DNA of 29,636 bases from RGIG5057 sp964642045 (GTDB lineage: Bacteria; Bacillota; Clostridia; TANB77; CAG-465), in contig CAZXLZ010000009.1 of NCBI GenBank assembly GCA_964642045.1, positions 1-29,636 of the forward strand. The letters run 5' to 3'. A model generated the notes under the pieces. It worked only from the letters and a program-made list of their open reading frames with translations, made no database searches and had not been told where the DNA came from. This document shows positions 15,622 through 22,690 of this stretch, one piece after another (positions within the stretch are counted from its first letter, which is position 1; every line of letters begins with the position of its first letter). The position numbers and the translations under genes were made by a program.

Positions 15622-16770
15622 ATGAACGAAGAAGAAAAAAATGAACAAAAAGATGCAGTAAAAGATAAGGCTGCTATAAAAGAGCAAAAAAAGAAAGAAA
15701 AGACTGAAAAGAAGGCAGTTAAAAAAGCGGCAGGTAGTAATGATGCTAAGGTTATAATTATTATAGTTGCTCTTGTAATTTTAGTAGCACTTGCCATATT
15801 TGGCTATTTTATATATAACAAAAACTTAAAACCAGTAGTAAAATATGATGGAGGATCAATTAGCGAAGCTGACTACGAGATATATTATAGGACATTTGCT
15901 CCAATGCTTCAAATGTATGGTTATGATTCAGCAGGGATTTCTGAACTTATTGCTCAGAAGGCAGCATCAGATGCTATAACAGTTGCAGCAGCTAGAAAAG
16001 CTGGAATAAGAATAAGTGATGAAGATAAAGCATACGTAGATGAAATATTTAGCGATGATGAGCAGCTTCAAATGTTTAGAGATGCAGGTATTGATCCTGT
16101 TAGAATGAAACAATTCTATTATAACGATTATATAATGGATGACTATATCAAGAGTTTATCAGACAATTTATCAGATGAAGAAGTAAAAAATTATATTACT
16201 CAAACTTATGGCGAAGATGCTGATATGAGAGAATATGTAACAAATCATATATTATTCTTAAAAACTGATAGAACTACTGGAGAAAGTTATTCAGAAGAAC
16301 AGCTAGCGGCTATAAAACAAAAAGCAGAAGAAGTTTTAGCAAGAGCAGTTTCAGGTGAAGATTTTGAAAGCTTGGCTAAAGAATTTTCTGAAGATGGAAC
16401 AGCATCTCAGGGTGGAAGATATAATGTTTATTTAGATGACAATACTGTAAAAGAATATGTTGATGCAGCGACTTCTTTAGAGGTAGGTAGTATTTATCCG
16501 ACTATAGTTGAGACAACTTATGGATTCCATATAATAAAATTATCTGAGTATAATGAAAATGGCCGTGTACATTCAGAAGTTGAAAGACAGCAGATTGCAA
16601 ATAATAAAATAGACAAAATGATAGAAGATGCAAAAATAGAAGTGAAAACAGATGTTATGAATGAAATAGTAAAGAAGATAACAGGAGCATCTAATAATAA
16701 TTCTAATGCTGATGATGGACATAATCACACAGATGATGAAAATAGCTCATCTAATAATACTAATGAGTAA
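15622..16770 (+). CDS. Membrane-anchored PpiC/PrsA-type peptidyl-prolyl isomerase
   Basis: A 382-residue extracytoplasmic foldase. Residues 1-43 are a highly charged Lys/Glu cytoplasmic tail. Residues 44-65 form one transmembrane helix (VIIIIVALVILVALAIFGYF), followed by a SurA/PrsA-like helical chaperone region. A parvulin domain spans about 205-307, from NHILFLK (His209) through FSEDGTASQGGRY to TTYGFHIIKL (His303). The C-terminus is an Asn/Ser/Asp-rich tail with DDGHNHTDD, possibly metal-binding. PrsA proteins help secreted proteins fold at the membrane-wall interface. Most are lipoproteins; this one has no lipobox and is held by an uncleaved helix. AAAGGGG precedes ATG. The trmH-family gene follows after 20 bases. 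Confidence 0.9.
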   Translation: MNEEEKNEQKDAVKDKAAIKEQKKKEKTEKKAVKKAAGSNDAKVIIIIVALVILVALAIFGYFIYNKNLKPVVKYDGGSISEADYEIYYRTFAPMLQMYGYDSAGISELIAQKAASDAITVAAARKAGIRISDEDKAYVDEIFSDDEQLQMFRDAGIDPVRMKQFYYNDYIMDDYIKSLSDNLSDEEVKNYITQTYGEDADMREYVTNHILFLKTDRTTGESYSEEQLAAIKQKAEEVLARAVSGEDFESLAKEFSEDGTASQGGRYNVYLDDNTVKEYVDAATSLEVGSIYPTIVETTYGFHIIKLSEYNENGRVHSEVERQQIANNKIDKMIEDAKIEVKTDVMNEIVKKITGASNNNSNADDGHNHTDDENSSSNNTNE

Positions 16771-16790
16771 TAAGTAATTGGTGATATAAA

Positions 16791-17603
16791 ATGGAAATAA
16801 CAAGCAAATCAAATGAAAAAGTAAAGTATATAAAAAGTTTAAATGATAAAAAATTTAGACAAAAATATGATGCTTTCTATATTGAAGGAGTAAAAGTTAT
16901 TTCAGAACTATTAGATATTTATATAGAAAGAGCGATAGACATTGAGTTTATCGCTTATTCTATGGATATTTTAAAAAATACTAATGGTCATGAAAGCCTC
17001 CTTAAAAAAATTGATAAATTTGAAAATATAGAAAAAATACAAATTTCAAAGGATATTTTTGAAAATATTACAGATACTATTAATTCACAGGGGATTTTGT
17101 GTGTTATAAAAAACAAAAAAATATCTTTTGAAAATCTAAATTTAGATAATAATATTTTAATTTTAGATAAAATACAAGATGCTGGGAATATCGGTACAAT
17201 AATTAGGACAGCAAATGCTTTTGGAATTTATGATATTATTTGTACTAAGGGAACAACTGATATTTATAGTCCTAAAACTGTAAGGTCAACTATGCTGAGT
17301 ATTGTAAAATCTAACATTATATATACAGATGATATTTTAAATACGATTTCTAAACTAAAAAATTTAAATTTTAATATTATTTCTACATGTCTTGATACGA
17401 GTAGAAAATTAAATGAAGAAACTTTTTTAAAAAAAAGTGCAATTGTACTTGGAAATGAAGCTAGCGGAGTATCTAGAGAAATATTAAATGTTTCTGATAA
17501 AAAAATAAAAATAGAAATGGAAAATACTGTAGAATCTTTAAATGTTGCATCAGCATCAGCAATAGTTCTTTATGAGCAGTATAAAAGAAGAAGTATAAAA
17601 TAA
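16791..17603 (+). CDS. TrmH/SpoU-family RNA methyltransferase (YsgA/RlmB-like)
   Basis: A 270-residue SPOUT 2'-O-ribose methyltransferase. The N-terminal ~110 residues form an L30e-like substrate domain, starting ITSKSNEKVKYIKSLNDKK and FYIEGVK. The catalytic domain carries the three SPOUT motifs: DKIQDAGNIGTIIRTANAFG (Asn133, Arg in motif 1), LGNEASGVS (220-228) and IEMENTVESLNVASASAIVLYE, which form the knotted SAM site. This is the pattern of RlmB/YsgA-like rRNA or tRNA methylases; the exact nucleotide target cannot be told. GGTGAT precedes ATG, and it is probably cotranscribed with the upstream foldase gene (20-base gap). Confidence 0.92.
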   Translation: MEITSKSNEKVKYIKSLNDKKFRQKYDAFYIEGVKVISELLDIYIERAIDIEFIAYSMDILKNTNGHESLLKKIDKFENIEKIQISKDIFENITDTINSQGILCVIKNKKISFENLNLDNNILILDKIQDAGNIGTIIRTANAFGIYDIICTKGTTDIYSPKTVRSTMLSIVKSNIIYTDDILNTISKLKNLNFNIISTCLDTSRKLNEETFLKKSAIVLGNEASGVSREILNVSDKKIKIEMENTVESLNVASASAIVLYEQYKRRSIK

Positions 17604-17653
17604 AAAAAATAGGGAATAATATACATGAGAAATTATTATTAGGAGGTTTCAAA

Positions 17654-17866
17654 ATGAAAATTTTAAATAGTATTTTCTTAGGCGTTTTAATTATTGCTGC
17701 TATAAATTGGGGTGCTATAGGTCTATTTAATGTAAATTTAATAGCTACATTATTTGGTGGAATAAGTGATATGATAGTAAAAATAATATATATCTTAGCA
17801 GGTATTGCAGGTCTATGGGCATTTAGTTTCTTTAGTAGAATGGATGACGAAAATAATAGAGCATAG
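17654..17866 (+). CDS. DUF378 family membrane protein (YuzA-like), 70 residues
   Basis: A short two-helix membrane protein. The family signature AAINWGAIGLFNVNLIATLFGG is visible across the first helix and turn. The second helix is IIYILAGIAGLWAFSFF, and the tail is charged (RMDDENNRA). DUF378 proteins are widespread in Firmicutes, and their function is not known. A strong TAGGAGG precedes ATG. The gene lies 50 bases after the methyltransferase gene and may share its transcript; a hairpin terminator follows. Confidence 0.88.
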   Translation: MKILNSIFLGVLIIAAINWGAIGLFNVNLIATLFGGISDMIVKIIYILAGIAGLWAFSFFSRMDDENNRA

Positions 17867-17879
17867 TTAAAACAAAGAT

Positions 17880-17914
17880 AAAGGTAAGTAACTTTTTAGT
17901 GCTTACCTTTTTAT
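17880..17914 (+). terminator. Hairpin terminator after the DUF378 gene
   Basis: AAAGGTAAG (17880-17888) pairs with CTTACCTTT (17902-17910), plus two inner pairs including a G-T. A T-rich tail follows. The stem sequence is reused in the terminator at 18731. Confidence 0.8.
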
Positions 17915-17921
17915 GTCTAAT

Positions 17922-17950
17922 TTGACATGAAAAATAGAAAATGATATAAT
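17922..17950 (+). promoter_or_regulatory. Perfect consensus sigma-A promoter for the 18055 gene
   Basis: TTGACA (17922-17927), 17-base spacer ending in TGA, TATAAT (17945-17950). It begins eight bases after the terminator. It is part of a unit duplicated at 18777. Confidence 0.9.
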
Positions 17951-18057
17951 CGTACATAGATTTATACTTACTCTAAAAATAAATAAAAATGGGGATAATG
18001 CTATTTTATAATTGTAAAACAAAAGCAAAATTTTTATCAGAAAGGTGATTACATATG
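17922..18057 (+). repeat. Promoter-leader unit, copy 1
   Basis: Promoter, leader of about 100 bases and ribosome binding site, directly repeated at 18777-18910. Bases 17937-17986 are identical to 18792-18841 (50 of 50). The rest is conserved with small indels, for example GGGGATAATGC near 17991 and CAAAATTTTT near 18025. It carries an orphan GGGGATA box and then the real AAAGGTGA before ATG 18055. Confidence 0.9.
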
Positions 18058-18723
18058 AATAAAATAAGCTATAATGACTTATGTGAGTCTAGGAAAGAGA
18101 AGGAATCAAAGCTAATTTCTTTGAAAGCAGAACTTGGCGATATAAAAGATGAAATAGATTTTATAACAAAGCGCATAATTGAATTAGTTGATTGTACATC
18201 AGGATTAGGCGAAAGGGTAAAAATAGATCTTCAAAATAAATTAGAAGAAAAAACAAAAAAACTTAATAGTATTGTTAATGATATTGGTGCATTAAAAAAA
18301 GAAATTCAAGCTTTAGATAGTGAAATATCCTGTCGTATAAGTGATTGTACAAAAGAAGATGCAAAACTATTGATAAGAGATGCAGTAAATAAATTTTTGA
18401 AATATGTATCTGATAATGATTTAAGATTAGGTAGAAGCACTAATATGTGTACATTTCATTTGATTATAAAAGATGGTCTTCCTGGATGCTTTTTTGTAAT
18501 AGGTATTTTGGGAACTAGTATAAATATTAGTTTTGATCTTGATGACTTTGATCGTGTTAAGCTTTATGATGGAGAGACTCATATGAATGAATCGTTTATA
18601 GAAAGAGTAGTACGTTGGATTTTAAAAGATTCTATTAAATCTGCATTTGAAAACCATCCTGATTTTTATGTAGTATTTGATAAAGAAGAAAAATATTGGG
18701 AGTTTAAACTTTTGCTTAAGTAG
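18055..18723 (+). CDS. Coiled-coil paralogue family B, member 1 (222 residues)
   Basis: Not recognised. AAAGGTGATTACAT precedes ATG. Residues 1-95 are a long heptad-type coiled coil in two segments (KEKESKLISLKAELGDIKDE and KLEEKTKKLNSIVNDIGALK). Residues ~105-222 form a compact alpha/beta domain containing FHLIIKDGLPGCFFVIGILG and ending FENHPDFYVVFDKEEKYWEF. There is no signal or membrane segment. The next gene encodes the same plan with a matching F-x-NH-x-DF ending, so the two are tandem paralogues of low identity. The gene is flanked by almost identical promoter-leader and terminator sequences, suggesting that the whole unit was duplicated. A cytoplasmic, oligomeric protein is likely; function unknown. 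Confidence 0.82.
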   Translation: MNKISYNDLCESRKEKESKLISLKAELGDIKDEIDFITKRIIELVDCTSGLGERVKIDLQNKLEEKTKKLNSIVNDIGALKKEIQALDSEISCRISDCTKEDAKLLIRDAVNKFLKYVSDNDLRLGRSTNMCTFHLIIKDGLPGCFFVIGILGTSINISFDLDDFDRVKLYDGETHMNESFIERVVRWILKDSIKSAFENHPDFYVVFDKEEKYWEFKLLLK

Positions 18724-18730
18724 TATAAAA

Positions 18731-18769
18731 AAAGGTAAGTAATTGATAAATTTACTTACCTTTGTGTTT
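18731..18769 (+). terminator. Hairpin terminator of the 18055 gene
   Basis: AAAGGTAAGT (18731-18740) pairs with ACTTACCTTT (18754-18763), extended by two A-T pairs. Tail GTGTTTT. The stem matches the one at 17880. Confidence 0.85.
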
Positions 18770-18776
18770 TATTAGT

Positions 18777-18805
18777 TTGACATGATACACAGAAAATGAT
18801 ATAAT
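18777..18805 (+). promoter_or_regulatory. Perfect consensus sigma-A promoter for the 18908 gene
   Basis: TTGACA (18777-18782), 17-base spacer ending in TGA, TATAAT (18800-18805). Duplicate of the 17922 promoter. Confidence 0.9.
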
Positions 18806-18910
18806 CGTACATAGATTTATACTTACTCTAAAAATAAATAAGAAGGAGGATAATGCATCTTATAATTATAAAACAAAGGCAAAATTTTTCTGAGAAAGGT
18901 GGTACATATG
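18777..18910 (+). repeat. Promoter-leader unit, copy 2
   Basis: Direct repeat of 17922-18057. It includes the 50-base identical core at 18792-18841, then an orphan GGAGGATAATGC box (18845-18856) and the real ribosome binding site AAAGGTGG before ATG 18908. Confidence 0.9.
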
Positions 18911-19534
18911 TCAAATTCTTATGATGAGCTTAATTTAAGAATAGAAGGTCTCAAAGAACAATTAACGGATTATTTTAGAATTAGTAATGAACTAACACTT
19001 CTTGAAAAAAAATATGAACGCTTTCGGTCAAGATACACAAGTTTAAGTGCTAAGGTAAGTAAAATACTTGAGAAAGATATAAATAAGAAGAAAAAGGAAG
19101 CAGATGAATATAAGCCTATATTAAAAGAATATTATGATATAAAAGATAAAATGAATTCAAATGAATCCAGTTTTATAAAAACTAAAATCATTCCTTTTGC
19201 AAATGAAATGGCAAAGGAGTTTTATGATTTTGTATCAGCACATGATGTTGAAATAGCTATTAATATGGGAGAAAGGTTTGAGTTTAGTTTTGAAAATGAT
19301 GATGATAATAGTTTCAATGTATGCATTTTAAATTCAAAAGAAAATAAAGTTTTAAGTAATAATTTTAAATTAACCGAATATGACTATTTTTCAAAAAAAC
19401 AAGTTAGTTTTATTTATAAATTAATTGTACACCAAATAATTGAATGTATCATATCAAAATTTAATAATCATTCTGATTTTCGTGCGAAAGATAGTAGTTA
19501 TAACTATAGTTTTTGGGTTTCTCTGAATTATTAA
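18908..19534 (+). CDS. Coiled-coil paralogue family B, member 2 (208 residues)
   Basis: Not recognised. ATG at 18908 is chosen because AAAGGTGG lies six bases upstream, the position used in the paralogue; an in-frame GTG at 18899 overlaps that site. Residues 1-90 form a coiled coil (LRIEGLKEQLTDYFRIS, KKKKEADEYKPILKEYYDIK). A C-terminal domain has SAHDVEIAINMGERFEFSFE and ends KFNNHSDFRAKDSSYNYSFW, matching the end of the 18055 protein. The middle differs strongly from the paralogue although the leaders are nearly identical. No terminator was found after the stop and the 19587 gene begins 52 bases on, so the transcript probably continues into it. Confidence 0.82.
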   Translation: MSNSYDELNLRIEGLKEQLTDYFRISNELTLLEKKYERFRSRYTSLSAKVSKILEKDINKKKKEADEYKPILKEYYDIKDKMNSNESSFIKTKIIPFANEMAKEFYDFVSAHDVEIAINMGERFEFSFENDDDNSFNVCILNSKENKVLSNNFKLTEYDYFSKKQVSFIYKLIVHQIIECIISKFNNHSDFRAKDSSYNYSFWVSLNY

Positions 19535-19586
19535 TTTAAAATAAAAATACATGCATAACAGATAATAATTAAAAAGGGGTAAATCT

Positions 19587-21053
19587 ATGAAAAAAGTACA
19601 AAACTTATATTCCAATAATAACTATGCAAAAGTAAAAACTGATGATGGAAAGACTAATTTATGTTTTCGGTCATCTAATGGAAACGTTGCCCTTTTCGAT
19701 CCCGACAGAGTTATTATGAAATTAAGAAATAAAGATAAAGTTAATGTTATAACTTTGAAAGCTGAAGAACGTGAAATTAGCTTTTTTGAGGTGAATGGCA
19801 AGTATCGTCCTATTATGAAGGATTATTACTTAGAAGATCTTCCTTCTGACCTTGAGTTTACAAATACCTATATTTATGAAGAAGATAAAGGAATTTATGT
19901 GGTATATATAGCAGATGGGGGCCATGGTATCCTATATATAGATTCAGATGAAATCAAGGTAGTTATTACTCATAAATTTAGGTATAATTATATATGCTTT
20001 AAAGAAGATTTATTTTATGCTTATTTAGAGACAGATAAAGAAGGATGCTTTTATCATATCTTGTCTATGAGTGGCGATATTCTTTATAGAAGTGCCGACG
20101 AATTTAAAGGTGCTAAGGGATATAGTGTATATTTTAATGAGGATGTGATTTATGTTCATTGCTCAAGATATTATACAGGCAGAAGTGAAAGAGTTAATGT
20201 TATGGAAGGACACTACATTGCGACTTCAGAGTGTTATATACATGAAATTCAGGCTGAAGAAAAAATTGAAAATGCAGAAGTGATTAGTATACCTATTGGT
20301 ATACAAAGTGATATTAGAGTTATAAAGGTAAAAGGGACTAAAACAAATTACTATTATGCATTAAATTCATGTGAAAAATTTACTTTATTACTTGCTACAT
20401 TAAAAAATGATGCTGTAGAAGTTATTGATAGAAATTTAATTATTTCAGAATATAAAGGTAAAATATGTATTAGCGTTTCTAGACTATTTGGACATGATCT
20501 GTCATCATATTGTAACCTTAAATGCAAAGATGAAATCAAATTTATAGGTAGAATTTGTAGTGAGTTTGGTTGTAAATCCCTTTATAATGTGGATGATAGA
20601 GAGATATATATGACTGCAACATCATCATTAACTTCTAGGTTTGAAAAAGTCTGTGATATTGAAGACATAGATGATTTTAAAGTATGTAAACCTGGTTCTA
20701 TTTTTGATGACGTATATGAAAATTATGACTTATTTATTGTAGGCTTTGTCAAAGGAAAACCTGATATACTTATATCCTATGACTATGATAATTTAGGTGT
20801 GCAATCTGTAAAGATTGATGAGGCATCAGAAGGATATAGTAAAAATACCTTTATATGCAAAGCAGAAAACACCATTTTCTTAATGGATAACTTAGATTTT
20901 CTTGGCTTTATAGTAAAAGGAAAAAAATTCTATAAAAAAACATTGAAAAATAAAAATGGAAGAGATAATCAAGTTTATATGGTTGAGAATGAAGATGGTA
21001 TAATACGTATATTTGATTCTTGTGATGTTGATAAAACTGATAAGATTATGTGA
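19587..21053 (+). CDS. Paralogue family C, member 1 (488 residues, beta-rich, WG-repeat-like)
   Basis: Not recognised as a named family. AAAAGGGG precedes ATG; no separate promoter is seen. It is cytoplasmic in character and almost wholly beta-strand in pattern. A recurring element of strand, turn and acidic/aromatic strand hints at a propeller or solenoid. A shared block near residue 130-185 reads YICFKEDLFYAYLETDKEG, then FYHILSMSGDILYRSADEF and GYSVYF. Its YHIL..xG.IL part resembles WG repeats (YGLID..GK), though the WG pair itself is missing. The C-terminal block is IVGFVKGKPD, then a strand pair and NTIFLMDNLDFLGF. Both blocks recur in the next two genes, so all three are full-length homologues. 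Confidence 0.82.
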   Translation: MKKVQNLYSNNNYAKVKTDDGKTNLCFRSSNGNVALFDPDRVIMKLRNKDKVNVITLKAEEREISFFEVNGKYRPIMKDYYLEDLPSDLEFTNTYIYEEDKGIYVVYIADGGHGILYIDSDEIKVVITHKFRYNYICFKEDLFYAYLETDKEGCFYHILSMSGDILYRSADEFKGAKGYSVYFNEDVIYVHCSRYYTGRSERVNVMEGHYIATSECYIHEIQAEEKIENAEVISIPIGIQSDIRVIKVKGTKTNYYYALNSCEKFTLLLATLKNDAVEVIDRNLIISEYKGKICISVSRLFGHDLSSYCNLKCKDEIKFIGRICSEFGCKSLYNVDDREIYMTATSSLTSRFEKVCDIEDIDDFKVCKPGSIFDDVYENYDLFIVGFVKGKPDILISYDYDNLGVQSVKIDEASEGYSKNTFICKAENTIFLMDNLDFLGFIVKGKKFYKKTLKNKNGRDNQVYMVENEDGIIRIFDSCDVDKTDKIM

Positions 21054-21060
21054 TTTTTTA

Positions 21061-21094
21061 TTGAACAGTAGATATTTTTCTGCTGTTCAATTTG
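21061..21094 (+). terminator. Hairpin terminator after family C member 1
   Basis: A 12-bp stem with one wobble (21061-21072 with 21079-21090) and a six-base loop, followed by TTTGT. Eight bases after the stop codon. Confidence 0.82.
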
Positions 21095-21105
21095 TATATA
21101 TTATG

Positions 21106-21134
21106 TTGACAAATTGCCATTATTTTGATATAAT
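21106..21134 (+). promoter_or_regulatory. Perfect consensus sigma-A promoter for the 21237-24079 genes
   Basis: TTGACA (21106-21111), 17-base spacer ending in TGA, TATAAT (21129-21134). A leader of about 95 bases follows, holding an orphan AAAGGAGGATAA (21174-21185) with no nearby start codon, then the real TAAGGAGA (21221-21228). Confidence 0.9.
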
Positions 21135-21236
21135 GCTTGAGGTAAATAGTATAGTCTAAGTGATAATTATAACAAAGGAGGATAAGTTTTTTATTAAGTA
21201 CCAAAAAACAAAAATACGAGTAAGGAGAATTTTATT

Positions 21237-22634
21237 ATGATCATAACAAAAAGTTTATTACCTGGCACACATATAAATGCTGATGGAATAGATTTTCTTC
21301 GGCTTTCAAATGGAGATGTAGCGGCAAAAAGCTCAGACAATATTGTTTTGTCTGCCTCTTCAAAAACTGCGATTGAAAATATAACCTTAATAGAAAATGG
21401 CTTAACAGTGAGTTTTTGGAAGGTAAATGGAAGATATTATTCGCCAAGGTTTGATTCACGTCTAAAGAGATTGTTTAACGTTACTAGGTTTGGAAGTATT
21501 TTTAAATTTTGTAAGGGAATGTGCTATCCACTCACTGAGTGTATAGGCATAGAGTATGAAACGGATTCCGGCGTAGGGATTTTAAGCATTGCTGCCAAAA
21601 AAACTATAAGTATTCTTATATCTGATAAGATTGGATATGATAAGATATATTTTGAAGATGGAGCATTTTATGCTACATCAAAAAAAGATAAAGATATGTA
21701 TCATATATTGAATGCACAAGGAAAAGTTATTTTTAAAAGCAACTGTGAATATAGGAAAGTAAATGGTTATAAAATCTTTTATTATGGTAACAAAATAACT
21801 ACTATTTCTACCCTTGAATTAGGACATATTTCTGAAGATCTTGAGTGTGTGTTGCTTCCTTATAATAAAAAAGAAAAGAAAGATCTTACAATGCCTGAAG
21901 AGATAAAGTCTATTGTAGTTAAGGGGGCTTGTGCTAAGAGGGCACTTATAAGGGTAAAGTGTGAAAGTAACGTTTATTATTACTCATGTGATGCTAAATT
22001 CCTATTTACTACATCAGGTAATGATAAGATGTATTTACAAATAACTGACGGGACTTTTTGGATTCATGAGTATAAAGATGGTAAATGTGTAAGGCTTATA
22101 AAGACACATTTAGACTTTTCTTTCTGTGAAATTAACAGCACGTCTGAAATTTTCGAGATTAATAGCATAAGTAATGACATTTCTTATTATGGAACAGGTG
22201 AAAATAATATATATGCTACTTATTCTAATGGTAAGTCAGATTTCATAAAAATGGCAGAAGATGTGCCTGAATGTGACTACTTTAAGAATTATGGTTATAT
22301 ATGTGATAACAAATCTGATGAAGAAACTACTCCACAGTACTTTTTAATAGGCTTTAAAAATGAGAAACCTTATTGGTGTATAGCATTTAATACGAGTCCA
22401 AAATTTGAAGTTTTGTATGAAGGCGTTATTGATAAGGTATCTAGAGGATTTACAAATAATTTCTTTATTTGCAAGATTAAAGAGCATATATTTGGTGTAG
22501 ATATCTCAGATAATTTCGTTAAATTTGCAGCAGTTGGAACTTCTTTAAAAAAAATGACAGTAGTGTCTTCAAATGGAGTAAAAAGTAAAATATATGCGAT
22601 AAGGAATAAAAGCGGCGAATATCAATTTTTTTAA
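21237..22634 (+). CDS. Paralogue family C, member 2 (465 residues)
   Basis: Homologue of its two neighbours. The N-terminal block GIDFLRLSNGDVAAKSSDNI aligns with member 3's DYFRTPNGSLAFIKSTNI. The central signature is KIYFEDGAFYATSKKDKDM, then YHILNAQGKVIFKSNCEY and KVNGYKIFYY. The C-terminal part has MAEDVPECDYF, FLIGFKNEKP, VIDKVSRGFTNNFFICKI and a last strand IYAIRNKSGEYQFF. It is beta-rich, without a signal peptide or membrane segment. It has more Lys and Cys than member 1. TAAGGAGA precedes ATG. Only a weak 8-bp hairpin without a T-run (22643-22660) separates it from member 3, so they are probably cotranscribed. Function unknown. Confidence 0.82.
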   Translation: MIITKSLLPGTHINADGIDFLRLSNGDVAAKSSDNIVLSASSKTAIENITLIENGLTVSFWKVNGRYYSPRFDSRLKRLFNVTRFGSIFKFCKGMCYPLTECIGIEYETDSGVGILSIAAKKTISILISDKIGYDKIYFEDGAFYATSKKDKDMYHILNAQGKVIFKSNCEYRKVNGYKIFYYGNKITTISTLELGHISEDLECVLLPYNKKEKKDLTMPEEIKSIVVKGACAKRALIRVKCESNVYYYSCDAKFLFTTSGNDKMYLQITDGTFWIHEYKDGKCVRLIKTHLDFSFCEINSTSEIFEINSISNDISYYGTGENNIYATYSNGKSDFIKMAEDVPECDYFKNYGYICDNKSDEETTPQYFLIGFKNEKPYWCIAFNTSPKFEVLYEGVIDKVSRGFTNNFFICKIKEHIFGVDISDNFVKFAAVGTSLKKMTVVSSNGVKSKIYAIRNKSGEYQFF

Positions 22635-22690
22635 TCAGTTTATTAGTTTTAAAAAACTAAATTATTAAAAATATTCAAAGGAGAATAGCT

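Noticed and set aside
17998..18924. Conserved leader peptides in the two duplicated leaders
   Set aside because: The mini-frames from ATG 17998 and ATG 18853 diverge in frame through an indel, so the nucleotide sequence but not the peptide is conserved.
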